A stretch of DNA of 16,810 nucleotides from an uncultured Bacilli bacterium. GTDB taxonomy: Bacteria; Bacillota_I; Bacilli_A; RF39; UBA660. The DNA lies in NCBI GenBank assembly GCA_944363805.1, contig CALVVH010000028.1, positions 1 to 16,810 of the forward strand, read 5' to 3'. Positions 8,421-15,676 of the stretch are shown here, piece by piece. The position numbers and the translations under genes were made by a program. The notes under the pieces were generated by a model, which ran no database searches, was not told the DNA's origin, and saw nothing but the letters and a program-made list of their open reading frames with translations. The stretch's first letter is position 1. Every line of letters begins with the position of its first letter.

Positions 8421-8957
8421 ATGATAACAAGTATAATATTACTACTTATAATTATTTTAGGAACTATTGCAATTTTCTATGTAATAACTTATAACAATTT
8501 AGTCAATTATAAAATTAAAATAGAAAAAGCCGAAGGAATAATCGATGAAAGCCTCCGCCAAAAATATGACTTAATAGCTAAAATGAATCTTGCTATCAAA
8601 AAAGTTGTTACTAAAAAAGACTATCTAAAAGACTATATTGATTTAAAAGATAAACGAATTAGTAACTACGAGCTTGACAGAAAATTAACAGAAGCTATGA
8701 ATATTATTTTAGAAGTTAAAAATGATTTTGAAGAACTTAATACTAAAGAATTTAATAGCGACTTAAAAGAAGTTAATGTAATCAATGAAAACTTGATATC
8801 TTGTAAAAATTACTACAATAAAAATACGACGGAACTTAACCAATTAATTCGTAAATTTCCGTCGAACATTGTTGCTAAAATCCATCGTTACAAAATTAAA
8901 CCATTCTTTGATGGTAAAAACATGCAAGATGCTGTCATTGATGACTTCAAACTATAG
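8421..8957 (+). CDS. LemA-family membrane protein
   Basis: 178 aa and the only convincing intact plus-strand gene. Residues 2-24 are a single N-terminal membrane segment followed by YNNLVNYKIKIEKAEGIID and LRQKYDLIAKM, matching the LemA pattern YNxLVxxxxxVxxAxxxIDxxLxxRxDLI. The rest is long helices, closing with YYNKNTTELNQLIRKFPSN and IVAKIHRYKIKPFF, the second LemA signature (YNxxxxxFPSxxxA). The family folds as an extracytoplasmic or cytoplasmic helical bundle of uncertain biochemical role. The gene is monocistronic, divergent from murJ, with its own extended -10 promoter and weak ribosome site. Its TAG stop shares the palindrome CTATAG with the stop of ung on the other strand, so there is no room for a terminator between them. 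Confidence 0.85.
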   Translation: MITSIILLLIIILGTIAIFYVITYNNLVNYKIKIEKAEGIIDESLRQKYDLIAKMNLAIKKVVTKKDYLKDYIDLKDKRISNYELDRKLTEAMNIILEVKNDFEELNTKEFNSDLKEVNVINENLISCKNYYNKNTTELNQLIRKFPSNIVAKIHRYKIKPFFDGKNMQDAVIDDFKL

Positions 8958-9611
8958 CGACCAATCGATTGGCTTCATATTTTTACTAACTAAAAAATCA
9001 TTAGTTTTGGAAAATGGTTTACTACCAAAGAATCCTGAATACGCTGAAAAGGGTGATGGATGAGGACTAATAATTATATAATGATTAGGGTTAGTAATTA
9101 ATTTAGCCTTGTCTTTTGCAAAATTTCCCCACAAGATGAACACTACTGGTTCATCTTTTTTATTGAGTAATTTTATTATATAATCAGTCATTGGTTCCCA
9201 ACCAAGATTTCTATGACTTGCCGCTTTATCTTTTTCCACCGTCAAAACAGCATTTAACATTAACACTCCCTGTTTAGCCCATCCTGTCAAATCACCATCA
9301 ACTCGGGGAGGTATCCCCAAATCGCTTTCTAATTCTTTATAAATATTTTGTAATGACGGAGGCAATTTTACTCCCTTTTGCACACTAAATGAAAGCCCAT
9401 GCGCTTGATGTTCCCCATGATAAGGATCTTGCCCTACTATAACCACCTTGGTATCTTTATAACTAGTCAATTTTAAAGCATTAAATATATAATCTTTCGG
9501 AGGATAAATCACTTTTTTATCATATTCCGCCATAATCATCTTATAAAAATTTTGAAAACCTGGACTATTCCATATTACTTGCAGTTTTTCATCCCAATCA
9601 TTACCGACCAT
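8952..9611 (-). CDS. ung: Uracil-DNA glycosylase, family 1
   Basis: 219 aa, normal length. Ung removes uracil from DNA by cleaving the N-glycosidic bond, starting base excision repair. Diagnostic motifs are present: the water-activating loop GQDPYHG with catalytic D62 (60-66), the uracil-binding LMLN (117-120), and the minor-groove loop HPSPFSAYSGFFG starting at the catalytic H184. The start overlaps the end of the MYG1-family gene by 11 bp and has a strong GGAGG ribosome site inside it, so it is the last gene of the rplI operon. It ends in TAG within a palindrome shared with lemA. Identification is secure. Confidence 0.97.
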   Translation of the reverse strand: MVGNDWDEKLQVIWNSPGFQNFYKMIMAEYDKKVIYPPKDYIFNALKLTSYKDTKVVIVGQDPYHGEHQAHGLSFSVQKGVKLPPSLQNIYKELESDLGIPPRVDGDLTGWAKQGVLMLNAVLTVEKDKAASHRNLGWEPMTDYIIKLLNKKDEPVVFILWGNFAKDKAKLITNPNHYIIISPHPSPFSAYSGFFGSKPFSKTNDFLVSKNMKPIDWSL

Positions 9612-10416
9612 TTTCTTCCTCCTTCAAAGCTGCATTGCAAGCCTTAACTATACCATCCAACGTATCTCCCGCAATTAAAAAGCGACTTTTATGACAAAAT
9701 CTTAAATAACTAGGTAACATCGTAACCCATTTCTCCGGAAAAGGCTTTTTTAGTTCAATCGAATCTGATCTAACTGTCACGCCTTGCGCCACATATCCCC
9801 CACGATTAGATGGATAAATTACGTATATCGCATCAGTCTCCGGCAATGTGTCTTTAAAATGCAAATATCTATTCAAAATAATTATCTCTTTATTTTCTGA
9901 CTTATTATATATTTCCTTAACTAATTTTTCTTCTTCCAAATATGCTTGTTCTTTTTTTATCAACTTACTTAAAATTTTTTGAGCAAACAATACTGCCTCA
10001 GCAAATTCTTCATTACCATCACCGTTTCCTAAAGGATTAAAAACTGAAATAGCAAGACACAATGAATCGGGTTTTCCCGTATTATCTGATAAATCCAAAG
10101 TTTCAATTAAACTTTTATCAACCTTTTTATAAACATAATCTCCATAAACTTCTGGAGCAAACCTCCGCCATAGTTTTCCAAATGCTGCATAGGGAATACC
10201 ATTATCCCGACATTCTGTATCATTATGGTGGTCAAACTCTCCTAACCCCACATCATAAACAACCCCTTCAAAACTTTCTGGAACATCATTGCTTCTAATT
10301 ATTTCTATCTCCGGATTTATTAACTTAATAAAAGCCGTTGCAAAAACATCATCAGCATGAAATATCCCACTATGAGTTAACCCATATTTACATTTTTTTA
10401 AATCTTCTAATTCCAT
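9601..10416 (-). CDS. MYG1 family (UPF0160) putative metal-dependent hydrolase
   Basis: 271 aa. The N-terminus has THSGIFHADDVFATAF (H15, H20, D22, D23), then YDVGLGEFDHHND (D55 and the FDHH triad D62, H63, H64) and SDNTGKPD, the metal-binding pattern of the MYG1 family, a relative of DHH phosphoesterases. The eukaryotic member is a 3'-5' RNA exonuclease; the role of bacterial members is not settled, so nuclease activity is only an inference here. Typical family length is about 280-340 aa, so this is a compact member. The start lies 7 nt past rlmH with AGGTGA as ribosome site; the 3' end overlaps ung. It belongs to the same operon as ung and dnaB, consistent with a nucleic-acid job. Confidence 0.85.
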   Translation of the reverse strand: MELEDLKKCKYGLTHSGIFHADDVFATAFIKLINPEIEIIRSNDVPESFEGVVYDVGLGEFDHHNDTECRDNGIPYAAFGKLWRRFAPEVYGDYVYKKVDKSLIETLDLSDNTGKPDSLCLAISVFNPLGNGDGNEEFAEAVLFAQKILSKLIKKEQAYLEEEKLVKEIYNKSENKEIIILNRYLHFKDTLPETDAIYVIYPSNRGGYVAQGVTVRSDSIELKKPFPEKWVTMLPSYLRFCHKSRFLIAGDTLDGIVKACNAALKEEENGR

Positions 10417-10423
10417 ACTTCAC

Positions 10424-10861
10424 CTACTTATGATAAGACTCATTGTGTATTATTTTAAATGCTCGATATATTTGTTCAAGCAACATACCTCTAAATAAAC
10501 CATGTGGAAAAGTTAAATCTGAAAAACTGATAACTTTATTACATTTACTGAGTATTTTTTCATTCAATCCATTTGAAGGCCCAATTATAAAAGTAATATT
10601 ACTGTTGATAACTAATGTTTTATCAACAAACGAAGCTAATTCTTCACTCGTAAATTTCTCCCCTCGTAAGTCCAAAGCTACATTGTATTCTTTAGAATTA
10701 ATAGCATTGAGCAAGCTTATAACTTCCTTTTCATAGACAAGATCATCTTTTAACTCAACTATTTCAATTTTCATATATTTACTTATTCTCTTTTGATAAT
10801 CTTCAATTAATTCTTTAAGATACTTTTCTTTAATCTTACCAACACACAATATCTTTATCAT
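10424..10861 (-). CDS. rlmH: 23S rRNA (pseudouridine1915-N3)-methyltransferase RlmH
   Basis: 145 aa SPOUT methyltransferase that uses S-adenosylmethionine to methylate pseudouridine 1915 in helix 69 of 23S rRNA. The family N-terminus MIKILCVGKIKEKYL, the knot-forming IGPSNGLN (93-100) and the invariant C-terminal tail EQIYRAFKIIHNESYHK are visible. It is about 14 residues shorter than the usual 155-159, the loss falling in the variable middle (around residues 39-50), and the knot motif has Pro where most members have a second Gly (GGSxG). The start shares ATGA with the walJ stop. walJ next to rlmH is a conserved origin-proximal arrangement in Bacilli. Confidence 0.96.
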   Translation of the reverse strand: MIKILCVGKIKEKYLKELIEDYQKRISKYMKIEIVELKDDLVYEKEVISLLNAINSKEYNVALDLRGEKFTSEELASFVDKTLVINSNITFIIGPSNGLNEKILSKCNKVISFSDLTFPHGLFRGMLLEQIYRAFKIIHNESYHK

Positions 10862-11622
10862 ACTTCAATCACTTTCGTTATTTCATTTTGCCTAGCACAT
10901 ATAATATTATGAAAATCTATTCCATATTCCATAAATGTATTATTGATTGTTTCCATAGCAATATCCTCTAGATTATTTGTCTCACTTAAATGGATTAAAA
11001 CAATTTCTTTAGTTTTATCCCCTATAAGTTTCGTAAGATAAAAGGCTGCAGCCTTATTTGACAAGTGACCATCATCACTTAAAACTCTTTTTTTAAGCCA
11101 TGCTGGATATGGTCCGTGTTGTAACAATTCTACATCATGATTACTTTCAAACAAATACACATCTAAATTTTTCAAATATTTAAAATTTTTCGTATTTACA
11201 TATCCAGTATCAGTTATATACCCAATCTTTATTCCATCTTCTTCAATAACAAAATTACGTGAATCAATCGCATCGTGACTCGATTTAAAAGATACTATTT
11301 TAACTCCATCAAGACACAACTCATCCTCACATACAATTATGTGAGGATAATCATTCAAATCTTCTATGGCATACAACATTTTTTCTGTAATTATAACTGT
11401 TGCCTGCGTCTTAGATAGTAAAGTCTTAAGAGCAGATATGTGATCAGTATGTTCATGACTAATAATTACATAATCGATTGTCTTTATATCTACTCCAATA
11501 CTAGCTAAAGCATCATTTATATATTTATAATTTCTTCCTGCATCTAGTAAAAATCTTTTAGTAGTAGTTTCTAAGTAAGTAACATTTCCCTTAGAACCAC
11601 TAGATAAAACCGCTACTCTCAT
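10858..11622 (-). CDS. walJ: WalJ/YycJ metallo-beta-lactamase-fold hydrolase
   Basis: 254 aa, normal length. Starts with LSSGSKGNVTYLE, the WalJ/YycJ N-terminal signature, followed by the metal-binding HEHTDH (56-61), D138 in YITDTGY, a NHD element (161-163), H186 in GHLSN and H211 in IHLSE. YycJ is a predicted DNA exonuclease of this fold linked to mismatch repair and wall-stress regulons in Bacilli; the present function is inferred from that family. The walKR two-component genes usually found beside it are not in the window; a LysM-G5-M23 peptidase occupies the upstream place. The start overlaps the peptidase stop as TAATG, with only a weak GTGGG ribosome site, which suggests translational coupling. 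Confidence 0.93.
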   Translation of the reverse strand: MRVAVLSSGSKGNVTYLETTTKRFLLDAGRNYKYINDALASIGVDIKTIDYVIISHEHTDHISALKTLLSKTQATVIITEKMLYAIEDLNDYPHIIVCEDELCLDGVKIVSFKSSHDAIDSRNFVIEEDGIKIGYITDTGYVNTKNFKYLKNLDVYLFESNHDVELLQHGPYPAWLKKRVLSDDGHLSNKAAAFYLTKLIGDKTKEIVLIHLSETNNLEDIAMETINNTFMEYGIDFHNIICARQNEITKVIEV

Positions 11623-13148
11623 TATAACCCACTATAAATTGAGGTAAGTGGATTTACTGATCGAGCACTTCCACCAGCAAATGGTTCCCCTATATAAATA
11701 CCTAGATGCAAGTGGGTTCCGGTAACAAAACCACTGTCACCCATAAAGGCAATAACTTGACCTTTTCTAACTGTATCGCCTTCTCTGACATTGAAATCAC
11801 TCAAGTGAAGATATGCAGAATAAATATTATTGTCGTGTCTTACAACCACATAATTACCATTTGACCATTGATAACATGATGAACACGCTGGCGAAACATT
11901 TGTTACTACACCATCAGCAATAGCATAAATTGGTGAACCATATCCCGTACCAGAAATATCGATACCTTCATGCAAACGTCCCCAACGCATACTATATCTA
12001 CTCGTAATAACATATGGGCTATTAGTTGGCCAACCCCAGTCACCTGGAATATTGACATAAGAACCAGACACTCCCGAAGAATATGTAGGTCCTACCGTTG
12101 TTATTTGATCTACAACATCTCTTATTTTGACTGAATCAATAATTTCAATTTCTGAAGATTGTTCACCATTGGTAACTGTAAATGTTTCATGATTTAGTGT
12201 AAGACCGGTAACTCCAGCTTGCGTAATCTCAGAATATCCACGATCCTTCGTCGAGTCAACAACAGTTTGTGTTGAAAACGGTTGAACAGATTCTTCAATT
12301 CTATAGACATTATAAACAAATGTTATTATTGGATCTAGCAAAGTAACATTTACCACATCCCCAATTCGCAACATCACATCTTGACTTCGATAATTTGGAT
12401 TTGCAATCAAAAATTCTTGTGGATTTAATTTATATTCGTCGCTAATGCTTTCAATATCATCACCAGCTTGGACTGTATAACTGTCCATTTCAGCATCTGG
12501 CCCAAACAATAATAATTGCGACAACTCAGAAGCATCAGTATATATTTTTTCATTGACACTAATATAAGCTTCTTTAATAGTTATCGTTTCTTGAAAATAC
12601 ATATTATTTATTATTTCTCCAATATCTGTTAAATCTTGAATTTGGCCTGTTAGATATGTATTAAAATCATCTTCAGTAACAAACGCTAAAATATATCTTT
12701 TGATTGCATCTTCAAAAACCGTTTTATCTAAAACATTGATAGTATAATTATCTGGAACCTCTTCTTCTTCATAATAATCATCTTCATCATATTTAATAGT
12801 TATTTCGTACCCTTTAACAGTAAAATCATCCCGATTTTCAATCATATTATATATATCCGTAACTGTCGAATAATCCTCATTATATGTATTTACTTCGACA
12901 ATCTTAAAAACATTCGGAGGATACACACTATCAACATTATATTTTCTCTTTATTTCTTGTTGTTCGTCATTGATTAAAGAATATAGTGCATCCGAATCTT
13001 CTAGTAATCCAATTACTTCTCCATTTAAATATACTTGATAAGCAGTATCTGCATAATTAAGTTCTGCTTTAGTATTTCTATCTACAAAATATAATACAAC
13101 AACAATTACAGACAAAACACACGTTATAATTATATCTCTTGTTTTCAT
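11622..13148 (-). CDS. Membrane-anchored LysM-G5-M23 peptidoglycan endopeptidase
   Basis: 508 aa. A single membrane segment (about 6-22) anchors it with the rest outside the cell. After about 200 residues of mostly unassigned sequence come a LysM domain (about 223-270, YTVQAGDDIESISDEY) that binds glycan, a G5 domain (about 277-352) and an M23 domain (about 368-505). The Zn ligands are complete: HEGID (H393, D397), H448 in YLHLS and HLH (H479, H481), so it should cleave peptide cross-links. A CSSC pair (422, 425) sits in the catalytic domain. It overlaps dnaB by ATGA and walJ by one base, a fixed place inside an information-processing operon. The residue 30-200 stretch, including a DEDDYYEEEE patch, resembles no domain I can name. 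Confidence 0.92.
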   Translation of the reverse strand: MKTRDIIITCVLSVIVVVLYFVDRNTKAELNYADTAYQVYLNGEVIGLLEDSDALYSLINDEQQEIKRKYNVDSVYPPNVFKIVEVNTYNEDYSTVTDIYNMIENRDDFTVKGYEITIKYDEDDYYEEEEVPDNYTINVLDKTVFEDAIKRYILAFVTEDDFNTYLTGQIQDLTDIGEIINNMYFQETITIKEAYISVNEKIYTDASELSQLLLFGPDAEMDSYTVQAGDDIESISDEYKLNPQEFLIANPNYRSQDVMLRIGDVVNVTLLDPIITFVYNVYRIEESVQPFSTQTVVDSTKDRGYSEITQAGVTGLTLNHETFTVTNGEQSSEIEIIDSVKIRDVVDQITTVGPTYSSGVSGSYVNIPGDWGWPTNSPYVITSRYSMRWGRLHEGIDISGTGYGSPIYAIADGVVTNVSPACSSCYQWSNGNYVVVRHDNNIYSAYLHLSDFNVREGDTVRKGQVIAFMGDSGFVTGTHLHLGIYIGEPFAGGSARSVNPLTSIYSGL

Positions 13149-14485
13149 TGTTCATCTCCATTTACTTTCAATTGACTCTTAAAACTAAGCATATTAAGTT
13201 CAAATAATAAATTAACTGTTCCCAAGCCACCTTTACGATGTTTAGCAATAATAAGTTCTGCTGGCACAATTTTTTGATTAAAATCCTTAGCCTTTTCATA
13301 ATAATCTTTTCTATTTATAAATAATACCATATCGGCATCTTGTTCCAAAGAACCTGATTCCCGCAAGTCTGCCAACATTGGTTGATTGCTTTCCCTTTTT
13401 TCTGCACTCCGTGATAATTGTGATAAGGCAATTACTGGCACATCAAGTTCCAACGCCATAGTTTTTAAAGCACGAGATATTTCCGATACTTCGACTTGTC
13501 TCGATTCAACTCTTCTGCTACCACTACTAACAAGTTGTAAATAGTCGATAACAACTAAACCTAACCCCGTTTCACTATTAGCTAGTCTTCGACACTTAGC
13601 TCTAATTTCTTGTGAAGTAACTCCAGCATTATCTTCAATATAAATATTAGTATCGGCAAGTTGACTCATCGCTTCATTATATCTCTTCCAATCCTTTTCT
13701 TGCATATTACCAGTTTGTAATTTATATGAATCAATTTGACCAATAGAAGCAATCATACGATTAATTAACATATCTGCAGACATTTCTAAGTTAAATATTG
13801 CAACAGCCTTTTTAGTATGCATCGCTGCATAACTTGCCATATTTAAAGCTAGAGCAGTTTTTCCCATACCAGGACGCGCCGCCAAAATAATCATTTCGCC
13901 CCCTTGTAATCCAGTTGTAATCTTATCAAAATCTGGAAAACCAGTTTCTAGTCCCGTAATACTTCTCTTATTTTTAGCTAGCTTTTCTAACTTTGTCTGA
14001 GCTCTTCTAAGTATTTCTTGAATCGGAACAAAATCTCCAACAGTTCTTGCTCTTACTACATTTAAAATATTTTTTTCCGCATTATCAAGCAAACTAGTTA
14101 CATCTTCATCATCATAGGTATTATTGATTATGTCTGTTGCAGTTTCAATTAAATTTCTTCTTACTGCATAATCTTTAACAATCTTAATATAAAAATCCAA
14201 ATTTGCACTAGTTACTACTGAATCGATTACTTCCGATAAATAATCTAAACCAACACTATTTAACTTTTTGTCTTTATCAAGTTCATTTTTGATTGTTGTT
14301 ATATCAATTGGAATCTTTTCATCATGTAAGTTCTTTATGGCATTAAATATATGCCTATTTCGTTCATCAAAAAACATATCAACTGTTACTTCTTCAACTA
14401 TTTTATTAACATCATATTCATTGATAAAAGCAACACCCAAAACACTCATTTCTGCTTCCAGATTCTGAGGCATCTTTCTTGCCAT
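13145..14485 (-). CDS. dnaB: Replicative DNA helicase DnaB (DnaC of Bacillus)
   Basis: 446 aa hexameric ring helicase that unwinds DNA ahead of the replisome. The N-terminal domain (MPQNLEAEMSVLG onwards) interacts with primase; the RecA-like domain has Walker A ARPGMGKT (203-210), Walker B LVVIDYLQL (310-318), the SQLSR element and DLRESGSLEQDADMVLFI near the C-terminus. No intein interrupts it. The start at 14485 has a strong GGAGGG ribosome site and follows rplI by 13 bp, the conserved rplI-dnaB pairing of Bacillota. The stop TGA overlaps the following ATG. No internal promoter was seen, so it depends on the rplI promoter. Confidence 0.98.
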   Translation of the reverse strand: MARKMPQNLEAEMSVLGVAFINEYDVNKIVEEVTVDMFFDERNRHIFNAIKNLHDEKIPIDITTIKNELDKDKKLNSVGLDYLSEVIDSVVTSANLDFYIKIVKDYAVRRNLIETATDIINNTYDDEDVTSLLDNAEKNILNVVRARTVGDFVPIQEILRRAQTKLEKLAKNKRSITGLETGFPDFDKITTGLQGGEMIILAARPGMGKTALALNMASYAAMHTKKAVAIFNLEMSADMLINRMIASIGQIDSYKLQTGNMQEKDWKRYNEAMSQLADTNIYIEDNAGVTSQEIRAKCRRLANSETGLGLVVIDYLQLVSSGSRRVESRQVEVSEISRALKTMALELDVPVIALSQLSRSAEKRESNQPMLADLRESGSLEQDADMVLFINRKDYYEKAKDFNQKIVPAELIIAKHRKGGLGTVNLLFELNMLSFKSQLKVNGDEQ

Positions 14486-14498
14486 AAGCCCTCCTTAT

Positions 14499-14939
14499 TT
14501 ATTTTACTAAACTAATTCTTAAATTAAATTTTACTTTTTTATGCAACTCTACTTCAACATTAGTAATACCAAGTGTACTAATTGCATCATTTATTTTAAT
14601 ACATTTCTTATCTATTTTATATCCCATTTCTTTCAACTTATCACTAATTTGTTTACTTGAAACAGTACCAAATACTTTATCATCCTTACCAGTTTTAACT
14701 TTAAATTCAATTACTTTATCATTTAATTTATTTTTAATTTCATTATATTCGTCCACTAATTTTTGTTCATTCTTTTCTCTTACATCAATTTCTTGATCTA
14801 ATATTTCTTTACTTCTTTTCGTATATGGAACCGCTAAACCATTTTTAATTAAAAAGTTATTAGCATATCCATCACTTACATCAAGTATGGCATCCTTTTT
14901 TCCTTTACCTTTAACATCTTTAAGCAAAATTACTTTCAT
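14499..14939 (-). CDS. rplI: 50S ribosomal protein L9
   Basis: 146 aa, near the usual 148-150. L9 binds domain V of 23S rRNA near the L1 stalk and helps keep reading frame. The N-terminal domain [19 protein letters not shown], then [20 protein letters not shown], is the family signature; a long connecting helix (about 40-75) leads to the C-terminal domain with [16 protein letters not shown]. The start has a perfect AGGAGGT ribosome site at 14946-14952 and a promoter just upstream. It is the first gene of the seven-gene operon. In many Bacillota the cyclic-di-AMP phosphodiesterase gdpP lies upstream of rplI; here the upstream side is an IS remnant and an accessory gene. Confidence 0.98.
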   Translation of the reverse strand: MKVILLKDVKGKGKKDAILDVSDGYANNFLIKNGLAVPYTKRSKEILDQEIDVREKNEQKLVDEYNEIKNKLNDKVIEFKVKTGKDDKVFGTVSSKQISDKLKEMGYKIDKKCIKINDAISTLGITNVEVELHKKVKFNLRISLVK

Positions 14940-14963
14940 AAAGTTACCTCCTCAAGTACAATT

Positions 14964-14992
14964 ATTATACCATTTTTACCATAATTAGTAAA
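14964..14992 (-). promoter_or_regulatory. Promoter of the rplI-dnaB-...-ung operon
   Basis: Minus strand: -35 TTTACT (plus 14987-14992, 4/6), 17-bp spacer, perfect -10 TATAAT (14964-14969). Expected transcript start is near 14957, giving a leader of about 18 nt that holds the AGGAGGT ribosome site. No room for a long L9-type regulatory leader. Confidence 0.75.
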
Positions 14993-15000
14993 ATGAAATT

Positions 15001-15023
15001 ACTGTGTCAAAATCTACCACAGT
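15001..15023. repeat. Short inverted repeat upstream of the rplI promoter
   Basis: ACTGTG (15001-15006) and CACAGT (15018-15023) form a 6-bp inverted repeat with an 11-nt spacer, 9 bp upstream of the rplI -35. It could be an operator half-site pair or the worn end of the nearby insertion sequence. Significance is uncertain because of the short arms. Confidence 0.3.
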
Positions 15024-15065
15024 TACTTATATCTATCAAATTACTATTTTATACTATTAGTTTAA

Positions 15066-15514
15066 GGCATTAGAAAAAAATATATTTTTAATCTAGCTTA
15101 TTGTAAAAGCAAAGGTCACAAAGAATCTTGGCTACTTATTACTAATGGTAATCCTAAACTTGCTAAAATGTATTATGGTTATCGTTTTGGTAGTATCGAA
15201 TTCTTATTTAAATCTCAAAAAACTAATGGCTTTTATCTTGAAGAATCTGGCATAAAAACCTTCATGCTTTTGATAATCTATATTCTTTAGTTTGTATTGC
15301 CAATCTTTATCTTACTTGTCTTGGTACTGGTATATCTAAAAATCCCAGATGTTACAAAGATTTAGGTATTACTATTACTCGTAGAAATACTAAAACTAAC
15401 AATACCTATCGGGTTATTTCTAGATTTAGAGCCGGTTTAATGTTATTTAAAATGGCTGTTAATTCCATCAAAAAGTTCAGGTTACCTGTTACTTTTACTC
15501 TTTATGACACTTAG
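15066..15514 (+). pseudogene. Remnant of an IS4-like DDE transposase (C-terminal third, frameshifted)
   Basis: From about 15066 the plus strand reads a transposase C-terminus: KSKGHKESWLLITNG, then YGYRFGSIEFLFKSQKTNGF and YLEESGIK. The YxxRFxxIExxFKxxK pattern is the catalytic-glutamate region of IS4-type DDE transposases (E codon at 15198-15200). At the A-run 15254-15258 the frame breaks; adding one A restores IKNLHAFDNLYSLVCIANLY and then a coherent sequence to a TAG stop at 15512-15514 (ending LPVTFTLYDT). The first two thirds of a normal transposase, including the two catalytic Asp, are absent, and the sequence before 15066 gives no continuation in any frame. The element is therefore dead by truncation as well as frameshift. 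It is convergent with the surface-protein gene at the right edge. Confidence 0.75.
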
Positions 15515-15573
15515 TATTACTTTATCTCAATTTATTTTTTAAGTAATTATGTTACTTGTTTTTAGCATGTATA

Positions 15574-15609
15574 AAATCCACAGATTCATCATCATTAATC
15601 TGTGGATTT
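15574..15609. repeat. Perfect 13-bp stem hairpin
   Basis: AAATCCACAGATT (15574-15586) and its exact complement AATCTGTGGATTT (15597-15609) flank a 10-nt loop (CATCATCATT). It lies between the convergent transposase remnant and surface-protein gene, about 70 bp past the stop of the latter. Neither side has a clean T-run after the stem, so it is not a textbook intrinsic terminator, although the A/T base of the stem could serve weakly in both directions. It may instead be an insertion-sequence end structure. Nothing else was recognised in 15515-15676. Confidence 0.55.
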
Positions 15610-15676
15610 ACTATCGGACGGATTTTACATCTATTTTTAACCGATTTTTACCATATTTTCCTAAAACTGTCCAGTA

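Noticed and set aside
8961..8972. CCAATCGATTGG palindrome followed by a short T-run, as a lemA terminator
   Set aside because: A perfect palindrome has no loop, leaving only a 4-bp stem around TCGA, and it encodes the conserved end of ung; the T-run is several bases away.
8869..9063. 64-aa plus-strand frame spanning the lemA-ung junction
   Set aside because: Overlaps lemA in another frame and is antisense to the conserved HPSP end of ung; no ribosome site.
10062..10736. Plus-strand frames opposite the MYG1-family gene and rlmH
   Set aside because: Antisense to well-supported genes with metal-site and knot motifs; compositional shadows.
15005..15010. Perfect minus-strand TTGACA upstream of rplI as a second promoter
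   Set aside because: At 17 bp the would-be -10 is TAATTA (2/6); the TTTACT/TATAAT pair downstream is far better.
14940..15065. Regulatory leader or riboswitch for the rplI operon
   Set aside because: The promoter leaves only about 18 nt before the start codon, too short for a structured leader.
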